Shown: piece by piece, positions 45,931 to 56,767 of the stretch
Layout of the letters: each line of letters begins with the position of its first letter
How positions within the stretch are numbered: position 1 is the stretch's first letter
Assembly: GCF_030272615.1 (NCBI RefSeq)
Contig: NC_081407.1
Coordinates: forward strand, 266,421,574-266,485,573
From: Cryptomeria japonica
Taxonomy: Eukaryota > Streptophyta > Pinopsida > Cupressales > Cupressaceae
DNA: 64,000 nt
Direction of reading: 5' to 3'
The notes under the pieces: generated by a model
What the model saw: only the letters and a program-made list of their open reading frames with translations
The model's database searches: none
Told to the model about the DNA's origin: nothing
Program-made: the position numbers and the translations under genes

Positions 45931-46979
45931 TTAATTTTCCTGCAACATTTACATATTGTATAAATTGTTTTATGTTGTTTCTAAATTATATTATGAATGG
46001 AATCTTCTAGAAATTGCCTTTTAGAAATTATTTACTATTTAATTTTGGTTTATTTAATCTCTCATAAATGATATGTTAGGAATCTTCTAATTTGATGGAT
46101 ATAGGTTGTTTTGTCAAATTAACTGTTTGAGGGTTATATTGGAATAATATAAAACCGGAATGTGCATGCTATATGTGTTTTAAATGTATTTATTAAAAAT
46201 AAGTTTTTAAGGGAAATAAACTTGTATTAATTTTTGTGTAGATGCTTTTCATAATGTTGCTTGCTTGTTGGTATTCACTGTTCAGTATATGTCCTTTTCG
46301 TCACTGGTTTTGTTAACATGAATTGCCTTGTATTGGCATCTTGGTTTCCTCTTGTGTGATATACCTAAGTAGAGAATGAATGTGGTTTAGTGTAATGGTG
46401 GGTTTTTGTATTGGAGCTTTTTGAGGAATTTTTGGTCAAAGTTCTTTACGCCTTGATGCTAATGTTTTGACTTTGGGGTTTTGTTTTGGTGTTTAATTAA
46501 ATCAACTCTTGTTCTTTATTATTTTGACCTATTTTCCTTTGAGGCTCCAGAGGTTGGTCTTTGAGCTTATCTTTATGGTCAATAACATGATACTTTTTAG
46601 TTCTATGTGGGCTCTACGTAAGATTGACTATGGTGGCTTGTCAGTCTATTGATATTATTGCACTACTCTCCTTTTGGGATTGAGTTGCGTTGAACTCTTT
46701 GATGGAAGCTTATGCATTTGATTTTTATGTAGATTAAGATGTGATTTTGTTCTAGATTTGGTTGGAAACTCACTTTATGATTTTATGGTGCTTCCAATAT
46801 TTTTATGAGGCCTGTGAGATTATTTTTGTGATGATTTATTGGGTGATGGTTGGTTTTGGAGTATGTTTGTGTCATAAGGGGGAGTGGCTTCCAAGTGGGC
46901 GTCGAGGCCCAAAGTGGCTACCAGGATAACCCATTGGAATTTTACTTAATAAGTGATAACCTAATTAATGTATTAGGTA

Positions 46980-47937
46980 TGTTAGAATCAAGGATCACTG
47001 AGAGGGGGGGTGAATCAGTGATCTACTAGGTAGCAGATTTTCAAACTTAACTTTAAACCATTGGAAGCATACACATGAAACTAAAATGCATAAACTTAAA
47101 ACAATCAACCACAAGATCATAACACCGGATTTTTACATGGAAACCCAAATTGGAAAAACCATGGTGGGATTTGAACCCACAATATTATTCCACTATGGCC
47201 AGTAGCAAAACAATATTACAAAATGGGAATGCACACGCATTCAGGCACATTGCCTAGAGCTCACTGCTCAAATACAATAAGGGCTACAACCACCGAAGGA
47301 TCACTACCTTACACATTAATTACAATGATTAATTACAACAAAAAGAACTCCAATATAGCATCTACAATGCTTGAATGAGTTTTGGTTAAGTGCCAAGTAT
47401 ACTGATTGAATCACCTCTGTTGTTCTGCTATGTTTTGCCCTGTTCACTATCTCAATCAACTATCAGATCAAGAATGTGCATGTGAAACTACTCCAAAATG
47501 GATTCTCGATCACCACTTTCTTTCATACAATCATACCATTCTCCAAAAAGATCATCTACACCGGTCTTATATATCCACAATCACAAAATAGGCCATTTAC
47601 CATGTCAGCTTGCTAGTGTAATGTGTAGACTCATATCGGCTTGTCCGGATCACCAAAGATAAATGTGAATCACTAAAACAACAATAAAATGATATCTCTA
47701 TGTCATCCCAATCATTCCAAACATGATTCAATGCACTGCAATCAACGGAAAGTTTCCTAACCAAAACTGATCTGTTCTTCTTGAAATATCGGTTAACTAG
47801 CTACTGGTTAACAGTCGCTTTTGATTAAGAAGAATTATGGCTACCAGATCAAATATCCATGAAGAGTTTCCATCAATGACAACCCTAAACCAATAATCAA
47901 TCATCAGATGCCACCGGATGAGTGTCAATTGCCAACA
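46980..47937 (-). mobile_element. 3' LTR of G
   Basis: 958 bp. On the minus strand it starts TGTTGGCAATTGAC at 47937 beside a purine tract and ends CTTGATTCTAACA at 46980, with a C-run near the end (seen as GGGGGGG). Confidence 0.8.
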
Positions 47938-48109
47938 ATCTCCCCCTTTGGCATTGATGGCAACACTCGTGAAAAATGGCTAAGTGTTGAGCACTGTACA
48001 CCGGATCAAAATATTTCTAAGGCTCCCCCTTAAACAAATAATTATGAAGCTTGTAATTACACTCTTCTATAATGTACATTTTTTATCATTTCTCTCCCCC
48101 TTTGACATC
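47938..48109 (-). promoter_or_regulatory. Polypurine tracts of G
   Basis: Minus strand: CCAAAGGGGGAGAT next to the LTR (47938-47951), AAGGGGGAGCC near 48022, and GTCAAAGGGGGAGAGA near 48092. The spacing and flanking GGCATTGATG words parallel element B. Confidence 0.75.
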
Positions 48110-48262
48110 AATGCCAAAGATGGGTGTTGTCCAAAACTTATATACAAAGATATTTGCCAGAGATTTTACAAATAATTGAAGATGTCAGCAAAAATGATCT
48201 TCAAAGATCCTAGGTGAGTGTCCCACCCAATCTTCAAGTTATCCAAAACTATAATAAATGCA

Positions 48263-49000
48263 CTAAATACAGTGGCATGAATCTACTTCCTTTAGATCAG
48301 ATGCCACAGGTTGTGCCATAGCCTTCATGCAGTCTACCTTATTGCTTAGCATAGTGTCCAACCAAGGGGCAACTAAGTTTCGAAGTTCACCAACTCTCCT
48401 CAATATTCTATCCTTCTCCACATTGAGCCTTGAGATCTGATCATTTAGATCCAAAATTTGTCCTTCCACACTATTGGTTGGAGCTACATTGGGATCAAAG
48501 GACTATGAAATACTACCAAGTTTTCCCTAGCAAACACTTATTTGCTTGTCTATATCTACAGTGAATTTAGGCAAAATTAGACAAGACTTGTACAATTTAC
48601 CACCTTCTATCAAAGTCTCTGAAATAAACTGCAGACCTTTATTCAATTTCACCCTATCATCCTCAATCATCTTCTGGAATGTCTGCATCCTTACATCCTT
48701 AAATCTATCCAAAACTCGCTTAGTAGCAAACTTCTCTAAAGAATCAAAACTGGTATTTACACTATTAATCAATTGAAACAATTTATCGAAGGGGCTAGTA
48801 TTAGTATCTAACTATACATTTAGAGCGACCTTCTGCAAAACATTAATCAAAATCAAAAAGAGATTTTTGTCTTCTGATTCAGACTTCACCATATCCTGGC
48901 TAGCCCAAGCTTGAACAACAGTTGCGAGAATTAGCTTCTCGGTAGGAGGTTTAGTGGACCATCTAGATTTATGGAGATTTGAGGTGGGGTCCTTGTGACC
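48263..49000 (-). pseudogene. Unrecognised helical protein frame in G
   Basis: One minus-strand frame stays coding-like over roughly 240 codons, from near 49000 to TGA-equivalent end at 48263. It has KLILATVVQAWASQDMVKS, then a helical part (LFQLINSVNTSFDSLEKFAT, KMIEDDRVKLNKGLQFISET), and a coiled-coil-like end (EGQILDLNDQISRLNVEKDR). Three in-frame TAG codons interrupt, near 48813, 48539 and 48509, each where CAG would suit. No retroelement enzyme motif is present. It sits just upstream of the purine tracts, the place where Sirevirus elements carry an extra frame, so it may be a relic of such a 3' gene. A captured host gene is the alternative. Confidence 0.5.
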
Positions 49001-49031
49001 GGAGGAGTGTCAGTTGCCAACAAATGTCACT

Positions 49032-50001
49032 TGTTGAAATCAGGGATCATTGAGAGGGGGGGTGAATCAAGGATCACTGAGAGGGGGGGTGAATCAGTGA
49101 TCTACCGGTTAGGAGATTTTCAAACTTAACTTTAAACCACGAGAAGCATACACATGAAACTAAAATGCATAAACTTAAAATAATCAACCACAAGATCATA
49201 ACACTGAATTTTTTCATGAAAACCCAAATGGGAAAAACCACGGTGGGATTTGAACCCACAATATTATTCCACCATGGCCAGTAGCTAAACAATATTACAA
49301 ACTGAGAATGCACAAGCATTCAGGCACACTACCTAGAGCTCACCGCTCAAATACAATAAGGGCTACAACCCCAGAAGGCTCACTGCTTTACAGATTAATT
49401 ATAATTATGAATTACTACAAAATGAACTCCAATATAGCATCTACAATGCTTGAACGAGTTCTGGTTAAGTGCCAAGTATACCGATTGAATCACCTATGTT
49501 GTTCTGCTTTGTTCCGCCCTATTCACTATCTTAGTCAGCTACCAGATCAAGAATGCACACGTGAAACTACACCAAAATAGATTCTCGATCACCACTCACT
49601 CACATACAATCATACCATTCTCCAAAAAGATCATCTACATCGGTCTTATATATCCGCAATCACAAAATACGTCATTTACCATGTTGGCCTACTAGTGTAA
49701 CATGTAGTATCATGTCAACTTGATTGGATCACCAAAGATAAATGTGGATCACCAAAATAACAATAAAATGATATCTCTATGTTGGCCCAATCATCCCAAA
49801 CACGATTCAATGCAATGCAATCACTAGAAAGCTTCCAGACCAAAAGTGCTTTGTTCTTCCTGGAATACCGGTTAACACCCGCTTTCGGTTAAGAAGAATT
49901 ATGGCTACTAGGTCGAATCTCCCTGAAGATTTTCCATCAATGACAACCCTAAACCAATAATCAACCATCAAAGACCACTAGATGAGTGTCAATTGCCAAC
50001 A
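49032..50001 (-). mobile_element. 5' LTR of G
   Basis: 970 bp, collinear with 46980-47937 but clearly diverged. Its end is duplicated: two GATCAYTGAGAGGGGGGGTG blocks lie back to back at 49042-49093. Downstream on the minus strand, in place of a primer site, comes a 9-base spacer and then TGTTGGCAACTGACACTCCT, a copy of the LTR start. Confidence 0.78.
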
Positions 50002-51174
50002 AGGGGGATGGGTAGCTAATCACATTAAACAAGATTTAATTGGATGCCCCTCTCATGGCTTGAGTGGTCGTTTAGGATCAAGATGAGGTGTGGAAGGCCT
50101 AGAATGGCAAAACCAACTACCTTGTTCTCATGAAAGGTTTGTTGGGTCCACATGAGTGTTGTATGGAGGACGGGGGTTGGGAGAGGCTGCAAGAATAACC
50201 CAAGATGGGGGTCGAGGCCTATGGAGACCTGCCAAGATAACCCATATCAAGCTATGTGATGACACTCTCCCCTTGTGAGTACTGGTGTTATGCCTCTATG
50301 TTTGCAGCCTCTGGAGTACTCTTGTTCAGAGTTTAGTCCATGTGTATCTTGCTTGTGGTTACCAGTGGAAGTGTGTTTATCCCTTGTGTTGTGTTCCTTG
50401 TTTGATTGCTTGAGGGCCTTATGTCTATCTCCTTGCAAGGGGGGTGGACCTTTTGGATCCACATGGTTGGGTGGTAGTTGCCTTCTTCCATCAGGGATTT
50501 TGTATCGGTCTTGCGTGGATTGGCTTCATACTTGTTCTAGTTTGATTTCTTGGATTTGGTCAGATCAACTCTTTAGATGACGACTTTATGTATCTATCAG
50601 TTGTACTTATGTGTATCAGATGAAACCTATGTATCCACTTGCCTACATAGCGAATGATTTAATTATGATGTAACTATGATGTATTGATGATGTAAATCTT
50701 AAGTAAGTGAAATGAGACTTAGGTGGTAGGATTTATATCAATTAATAAAAATATTGATCTCATGTTATTGATTATGTTTGTGTTCAGAATTCATTACTTG
50801 TGTGTTATGCTTAACTATAGTTAATGGTTTTCAATGAATATAGTTTTTGAATGTATTTATATTATGAAATCTAAATGTATGAATTAGTAATTTTATTAAA
50901 TGGAACACTTGGATTAATTTAGTCATTTAGATTGTTGAAGTACATGTATGCATTATATGTTAATTCTTATTAGATTATTTCCCTTAATGATGAATGGTTA
51001 GATTAAGTAACCATGTTGAGAAACCTTAGGGGAAAAGTTAGTAGTTGTTTTCTTCTTGTGCAAGTTAACTCAATCTTATCTTTTTAAATGTTTAAAGTTT
51101 TCATTTAATGTTTAAAATATTCTCTTTTTGGAATGTTAGTCTTTTAATCTTGAGTTTCTCGGCGAGGCGTTACA
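50002..51174. other. Right part of solo LTR, no gene seen
   Basis: The long LTR resumes after G. An open frame at 50275-50580 (+) is Cys/Leu/Ser-rich and has no motif I recognise. The last bases, GGCGAGGCGTTACA, are the LTR terminus. Confidence 0.6.
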
Positions 51175-51990
51175 TGTTGCACCATTGTCTGGGCCAAGAG
51201 GTTGGGATAACTGTGTCCCATGCTGGATGATGGTGTCGTTCAGTGTGGCAATTGCCTAAAGAGTCTCCATCTCTACAGACTCCTTCAAGGCTATAGGGAC
51301 CATCACGTGCACAAAGGGTTTCACAACTAGTGGAATCTGATTTAGGGGTTTTTGTACTCATCGAGCCCCTAGTCTATCCTGGGAAGAGCCTCTACCTCTA
51401 CCCTAGAACTCCCTCATATAAAAATAATTAGGTATCTCATTAAGGATGAACTCATAGTATAGTTTTCTCAAAAAATATTAAGGCACCTCAAGATTATTGC
51501 AAGGAGGTTGATCAAAGACAATCCACCACCTATCCCAAAAATGTGTTTTCATGGCCACATGATTGCACCAATGTATAGTAAACATATTTGAGCTAAGAGG
51601 TAGGGTCTCCTAGGTTCGGGGATCAATGAAAAGAGAATATATTTATTCTTGTCTTATTTATTTATTTTTCACTGCATCATATGAGAGACCCTATGCATAA
51701 AAGTTGCGACATGAATTTCTATATGCATCCTATTGAGTCACTTATTTAGAAACTTTGTCAACACTTTCCACCATTGTTTCTAGGGTTGTGACAAGGTCTT
51801 TATGGCGTTGGCGTTCTGATGCCTTCAGTCTAGACACTATATTGCAAATGGTAACTCTATTTTGTGCTAGACGACCTAGTAAATCCTCTTGTGTGGTTTG
51901 GGAAGGGTTTATCAAAGGATTAGAAGGATGATGGGGCATATTTTGTTGAGGGGGATTGTTTTGTTGAGCATTTGATATCAAATTTAAAAA
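51175..51990 (-). pseudogene. Unrecognised reverse reading frame, main part
   Basis: Minus strand from about 51981: NAQQNNPPQQNMPHHPSNPL, then a coil-like LKASERQRHKDLVTTLETMV up to TAA 51742. After a noisy stretch the coding look returns near 51580: WCNHVAMKTHFWDRWWIVFD, YYEFILNEIPNYFYMREF, then LPL-type basic segment GRGRGSSQDRLGAR and METL..AIATLNDTIIQHGT. Stops are TAA, TAG, TGA and TAG, of which two TAGs sit where CAG and the TGA where CGA would fit. It runs into the solo LTR at 51174 and continues beyond it at 44131. I recognise no domain. It could be an unusual retroelement frame or a dead host gene. Confidence 0.45.
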
Positions 51991-52169
51991 ATAAAATCAA
52001 ATTAATCAGAAATTAAAAAACCTACAGTGAAATTTTAAATAAAAAATAATAAAATGCATAAAAGAATCATAAACTTACCTCTGCAATGATTTGGCATTTT
52101 GATTTTCCTGATAGAACCAAAATCACGATCGGATTTTGTGCACTATAGCTTAGGGTTTATGTGTTTTTG

Positions 52170-52390
52170 GTAGAGGTCACGGGTTAAAATGACCCGGTCT
52201 GCTTTTTCTAAAAAAGTTGATAATCAAAATAACCCAATTAGGTTTTTTAAACTTAAATAACCCGATCAGGTTTTTTTAACTTAAATAACCCGATCGGGTT
52301 TTTAAAAATAAAAGACCCTGAAATTGGTTTTTTCAAAAAAATAAATAACTTGATCATGTTATGGTTTGGATTTTCCTAATCGTAGCTTAA
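52170..52390. repeat. Imperfect repeats with CCCGATCGGG palindrome
   Basis: About five units of roughly 30-40 bp have the form AAATAACCCGATCRGGTTTTTTTAA. The best copies are at about 52235-52310. Each holds a perfect or near-perfect palindrome (CCCGATCGGG, CCTGATCGGG variants), so each could fold as a hairpin. Confidence 0.7.
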
Positions 52391-53184
52391 TCGAATTATG
52401 TTCATTTTTGGGTTTTTTTAAGTATGTGACCACTTTTTTGTTCACCATCTTGGTGCACTTACCCATTACCAGAGCTTGAGTTTAGCCTAAAAGGAGATCA
52501 ATGGTCAAGATTGAATGAAAGGAAATGGTAGATAAAGATGGAAAAGAGAGATGGAAAAAGTAGAGGAAATGTTGTAAGAGGAGAGTGGACAAGTGGCAGA
52601 GGAGTTAGAGGAATTAAATAATTCATGTACAAAGGGATAAAATAAATAAAGTGTTAATTTTATTTATTTTTGGAAGAACTATGGAAGATGAATAATTAAT
52701 TAAATCAAAGACATTTATGTAATTATATTGAATGAGAAGAATGGATGAAAGCTGGATTAATTAAATAATTAAAAATAATTTAATTAATGAGAAAAGATGA
52801 AGGCTGATGAATTAATCAAATAATTATAATTGAAAGAAACAGACAATTAGTAAAATAATTAGATAATTAAAAAATATTTAATAAAGTGTCGATGTGAGGG
52901 AGATTTTGAATTTAGATTAGAAGAAATGAAATTGGTTTTATTAAATAATAAAATTATTTAATTAATTTATGAAGAATAAATGATGAGAAATGATGGGAAA
53001 GCAAAGGTTAATTTTCAATGTCTTTACCTACAAATTTTATTTCTATATTTTTTAAGTTGAGTAAATAGCTTTTTCATTTTTCTATGCACATAAATCTACT
53101 TTTTAGCATTTTCATGGCCACTTAAAGATGTTGTTTTGCCCATCGTGATTATGCATTCACTCTAATATTAGCTAAAGCTATTGA
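52391..53184. other. AT-rich stretch, nothing recognised
   Basis: Many AATTAATTAAAT words occur, with no motif-bearing frame longer than a few dozen codons. It may be an old LTR or intergenic DNA. Confidence 0.5.
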
Positions 53185-53335
53185 ATACTAAGCTTCCATG
53201 TAAACTTCAAAAAGATCATTATCAACTGTATCCCATAAGCTTTTATGGAATTCATGAGGAAATCCATCATATCCTAGAACTTCTTCATTAATCATAGTAA
53301 ACAACACCTCACAAAGATCTCCTTAAGTGAGAAGT
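53185..53335 (-). pseudogene. LINE-type reverse transcriptase scrap
   Basis: Minus-strand frame EVLGYDGFPHEFHKSLWDTV, then DNDLFEVYMEA. This fits the conserved G-x-D-G-F/L-P-x-x-F-Y-K-x-x-W block of plant LINE reverse transcriptases, which precedes the catalytic core. Only this block is convincing; flanking frames are full of stops and the YADD region is not found. Call by pattern only. Confidence 0.5.
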
Positions 53336-53513
53336 TAGTCAACAAGGACCACTAGTAAGCAAAAAGCCAACATGAAACAACATTAATGTATTGTTGAAGG
53401 TCTTTATCTCACTAAGTAGAGGACTCTTAGCCTTACAAAACTTGAAAATGGTTGATAAAGATTTTAAAAATAGTAAGAACTCTTATGAAGAGTTATTAAT
53501 TTTTTTTTATGCA

Positions 53514-53587
53514 TTTGATATAGAGTGATGACTATGCCAAGCTCTAAGTATTTGATCTAGAGTGATGACTATGCCAAGCTCTAAGTA
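53514..53587. repeat. 37-bp exact-type tandem duplication
   Basis: TTTGATATAGAGTGATGACT and the rest of the unit to CTCTAAGTA are repeated at once with a single A/C change. Confidence 0.85.
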
Positions 53588-54895
53588 TTGGAGGAATTCT
53601 TCAGAATATTTATTCCCAATCTTAAGCCAATAGAAATGAGTTTTAATTTGATTACCTCTAGTTGAATGGCCATTGGCTATTTACTTTGTTGAAGTTTAGC
53701 TACTCATGGATACATAGAAAGAATAAATGGTCACTCTTTTTAGATCAACGATGGCATAGAAAAGCTCTAAGGCGGTGACCATTTATGAGTGTTGGCAAAT
53801 GAGGGCCCATTAGAATCCATTAACTTGTAAGAAGCAAGAAGTATGCTTCATAGCATTATTCCACCTTTATATCTAACCAATTTTATGCTAAGGATGTGAC
53901 ATCTTCCAAACATGTTGAATGTGAGAAAAGGTTGGCTAATGAGTTAACAATGACATGATGAGAAAAATGAGTTTTGTCTACCTTAATCTTAGAAAACTAT
54001 AACTTGATATAAATTTTATCAAAAAATGAATGGAAAGAATAGTTTTTAACAAAGTCTAAACTAAAAAAAAAGAAAAAAAAGACAAGGGGCTAAAGAAAAA
54101 AGATTAACTTAAATCATGACTTTGTCAAGTCGTTTGAGAACTGTTTCAAATAGAAAGTAAATATTATTTCATGTATACCAAAGAAATTGATTGTAATGAC
54201 TACCAATTTTAAGATCAAAATACTTAAATCTATTGCATATATAATACCACTTCTGTATCATCACAATCTATCTAACATCACTTCCACCATATTAAAACCA
54301 TCTCGTATGATCCATATTAAAATTAGAATCAAATGAACTATTCAGTATCCAAAAATTAGATCTTTCAACATAGTCATTAAAAGTATAAATATTATTAATA
54401 ACACTAATTAAATTAGAATTAAATCAAATAAATAAATAGAAATCTCAAAAAACTCAGAACTCAAAAAATGTAGTCGTCCACATTAATTATCTAATTACTT
54501 TCTTATTTTATCAGCCTAAAAAAACTTATCTACAGTTTGCTTTTTCTCTTTCAGAAAACAACTGGTTATTGGTAATATCAGGTCTCAGTTTAGCTTTCAG
54601 TTCTATAATGATCCATTTTACTCCATTAAGTTCAAAGTTCTTACAGAAATTATATTAGTAGTATTTACTTATGTAAAATGATCCTTTTCATTCTCCTTAA
54701 GGATGCTTGAAGATGTCTTCACAATTATCTTGTACATTTACCTGATTTAATCTGGTGTGATATTTTTTTTTATTTTGAGATGTTTTTCTGCTGTCGATTT
54801 GTTTCATCATTTTTAACAAAATAAGCTATAAAATTTCTATTGTATTTTATTGTCCATTTTTCTTCATCAATATGGATCATATTCCATTTAGAGAC
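53588..54895. other. Decayed DNA left of copia I
   Basis: No supported gene. The first 400 bases may continue the reverse LINE scrap, since short reverse frames hint at coding, but no motif can be named. The stretch ends at the GAGAC target site of element I. Confidence 0.5.
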
Positions 54896-55996
54896 TGTTG
54901 AAAGCAGATGTACTCTGAGACGGGGAGGGGGTGAATCAGACTACTTTGAACTTTGAAATACACCAAATAAATATGCTTTTTAAGATTGGAATAAGCTTTA
55001 CAAAAATAGAGACAAAGAGTAGAATTGTACAAATGTAGCAATATGTTTGAGAGTGATTTGTCAAGATAAGAAAACTGAAACAGAAATAGGACTGAGATAA
55101 ATATCAGAGCATTAACACAAAAGTAATAAACTCGACACGATTTTGTGCTGAGTGGAAACCCTCAAGATCCAACCAGATCTTGTCATAGGGAGAAAACCAC
55201 TCCGTTATTGTATTAACCAGTCCAAAAAAAAATCCAAGATTACATCCAATTTAGCAGCCCTGCTGCAAGGAGTCCAACTCCTAACCTTCCAATGAAAATC
55301 AACAAGATCTATGATAGTATATTTGCAATCTTGCAGGCTATACAATCACAGATTTTTATTACAGTCTATAAGATATTCAATTTTATTTCACAACACAATC
55401 TTTTCTTTCAAAAATTGCTCACTCACAATGCCATTTCATATCCATTTATACACACTATGCATCTATAGATGTATGTGCAGTCACAACCAAAAAATTGTTT
55501 TCAATAACTTCCTGATATACCCGTTAGGGTTTAAAACAAATTTAATTTTACAACTTTGTTTATCTTCAACAAAACTGCCATAAAAAATCTGTTTCTTCCC
55601 GTAGATAAACTGCCAACTATCATAAACAAATCATAAAATTTTTGCAATGACAAATCACAAAGATTTACCAGTAGTTACCGAAAACTGTCGTGGTTAAGCA
55701 CCTTCTCAAAGCTTAAACTGCGGTAACAAATCTTTGCCCTCTGAGACCTTGTTGAGTTACCCGTGAAAGGGTTTCACAAAAATGTGAAATAAAAAAAACA
55801 ATTCAAACAACATCCTTTGTCATAATTTATTTTACTCTTACGTCCATCACTAACTCTCGTGAGTTAGGTATTGAGTACATATTACCAAAGTCAATAGTTA
55901 AGTGTCAACCCGAAGTCAAATTTTGCCACGGCAACCTTATGAATTTAAATACACGTGGCTTTACTGATTTGTCATCAAGGACAAAATGAATCAACA
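54896..55996 (-). mobile_element. 3' LTR of I
   Basis: 1101 bp, highly similar to the other LTR. Its minus-strand 3' end carries the CCCCTCCCC run (GGGGAGGGGG on +). It lacks the 12-base duplication seen in the partner. Confidence 0.93.
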
Positions 55997-56010
55997 AACT
56001 CCCCCTTTGT
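55997..56010 (-). promoter_or_regulatory. Polypurine tract of I
   Basis: Minus-strand GGACAAAGGGGGAGTT abuts the LTR start. It is preceded by GCCATCAA, the same context as in B, E and G. Confidence 0.88.
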
Positions 56011-56399
56011 CCTTGATGGCAAAAAAACTAACCATCAGAACAAATGAAAAAACAATCTTTCTTGTTCAAAATTTTCAACTCAACAAAGATATCAACTGCA
56101 ATGTCCAGTAAAAAAAAAACTGATGAAGTGTGCCAATGAGACCGACCAATGAATCTGCCAATTGAAAATATATCAAAGAATATTGATGGCAAATATAGAA
56201 CCAACGTCAATAGCCAAGTGTGCCAAAACACAAAATACCAATGTATGCCAATATCAACTTTTAGAACCAAATGCCAATTGTCAACTGCCAGATCAGAACC
56301 AATTCAAATGATGAATGCCAACACAAAATACCAATGTATGCCAATATCAATTGTCAGAACCAAACGCCAATATGCCAATATCAACTATCAGAACATCAG

Positions 56400-56667
56400 A
56401 ACCAATTCAAATGATGAATGCCAACACAAAATACCAATGTAGATCAACTGCCAGATCAGAACCAAATCAAATGATGAATGCCAAAATAAAATACCAATGT
56501 AGATCAACTGCCAGATCAGAACCAAATCAAATGATGAATGCAAAAATAAAATACCAATGTAGATCAACTGCCAGATCAGAACCAAATCAAATGATGAATG
56601 CAAAAATAAAATACCAATGTAGATCAACTGCCAGATTAGAACCAAATCAAATGATGAATGCCAAAAT
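56400..56667. repeat. 60-bp tandem repeat array in 3' region of I
   Basis: About 4.5 units of exactly 60 bp each contain AGATCAACTGCCAGATCAGA and ACCAAATCAAATGATGAATG. The inner copies are almost identical. Decayed forms extend left to about 56200. Because 60 is a multiple of 3, long open frames appear on both strands (for example 56315-56743 + and 56388-56645 -), but these are repeat artefacts. It lies between RNase H and the polypurine tract. Confidence 0.93.
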
Positions 56668-56767
56668 ACCTACCAACATCATGTTGTTTTCTCCGCCTTT
56701 TTATCATCAAGGACAAAGAGGATTGAACTGGGAGCTAGCATGAAAGCTCCCCCATACATCAGAAGAA

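Larger units (their letters stand above)
46980..50001 (-). mobile_element. Non-autonomous copia derivative G (reverse)
   Basis: Two direct LTRs (46980-47937 and 49032-50001) starting on the minus strand with TGTTGGCAATTGACACTC enclose only about 1.1 kb. The interior has purine tracts next to the downstream LTR and one broken reading frame, but no gag, protease, integrase or RT. No TGGTATCAGAGC primer site follows the upstream LTR. It sits inside the long solo LTR. Flanks AGGTA and AGGGG do not form a clean target duplication. Confidence 0.8.
44132..51174. mobile_element. Solo LTR with nested element G
   Basis: It starts TGTAATGCCCC and ends GGCGTTACA, a typical gypsy LTR pair of ends, flanked by TGTTA (44127-44131) and TGTTG (51175-51179), a 5-bp duplication with one change. 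There is no internal region, so two LTRs recombined to leave one. Without nested G (46980-50001) the LTR is about 4.0 kb, unusually long. It holds an AT microsatellite, a GC-rich minisatellite and no supported gene; the frame at 44997-45347 on the + strand is Gly/Trp/Phe-rich and unconvincing. Orientation is not settled. Confidence 0.75.

Noticed and set aside
45711-46010. Several overlapping frames on both strands
   Set aside because: All come from the GC-rich minisatellite.
46975-50006. Target duplication for element G
   Set aside because: The flanks AGGTA and AGGGG share only three of five bases; not good enough to claim.
52020-52120. First exon ATGCCAAATCATTGCAGAG followed by GTAAGTTT on the minus strand
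   Set aside because: The donor-like site is good, but the only obvious acceptor (CACTGTAG) gives an immediate stop, so I could not build a spliced gene.
56400-56667. Possible CRISPR-like array
   Set aside because: Units are contiguous 60-bp tandem repeats with no unique spacers, inside a plant copia element.
56149-56743. Open frames on both strands with 20-residue repeats
   Set aside because: They follow from the 60-bp repeat being a multiple of three without stops; no independent coding signal.
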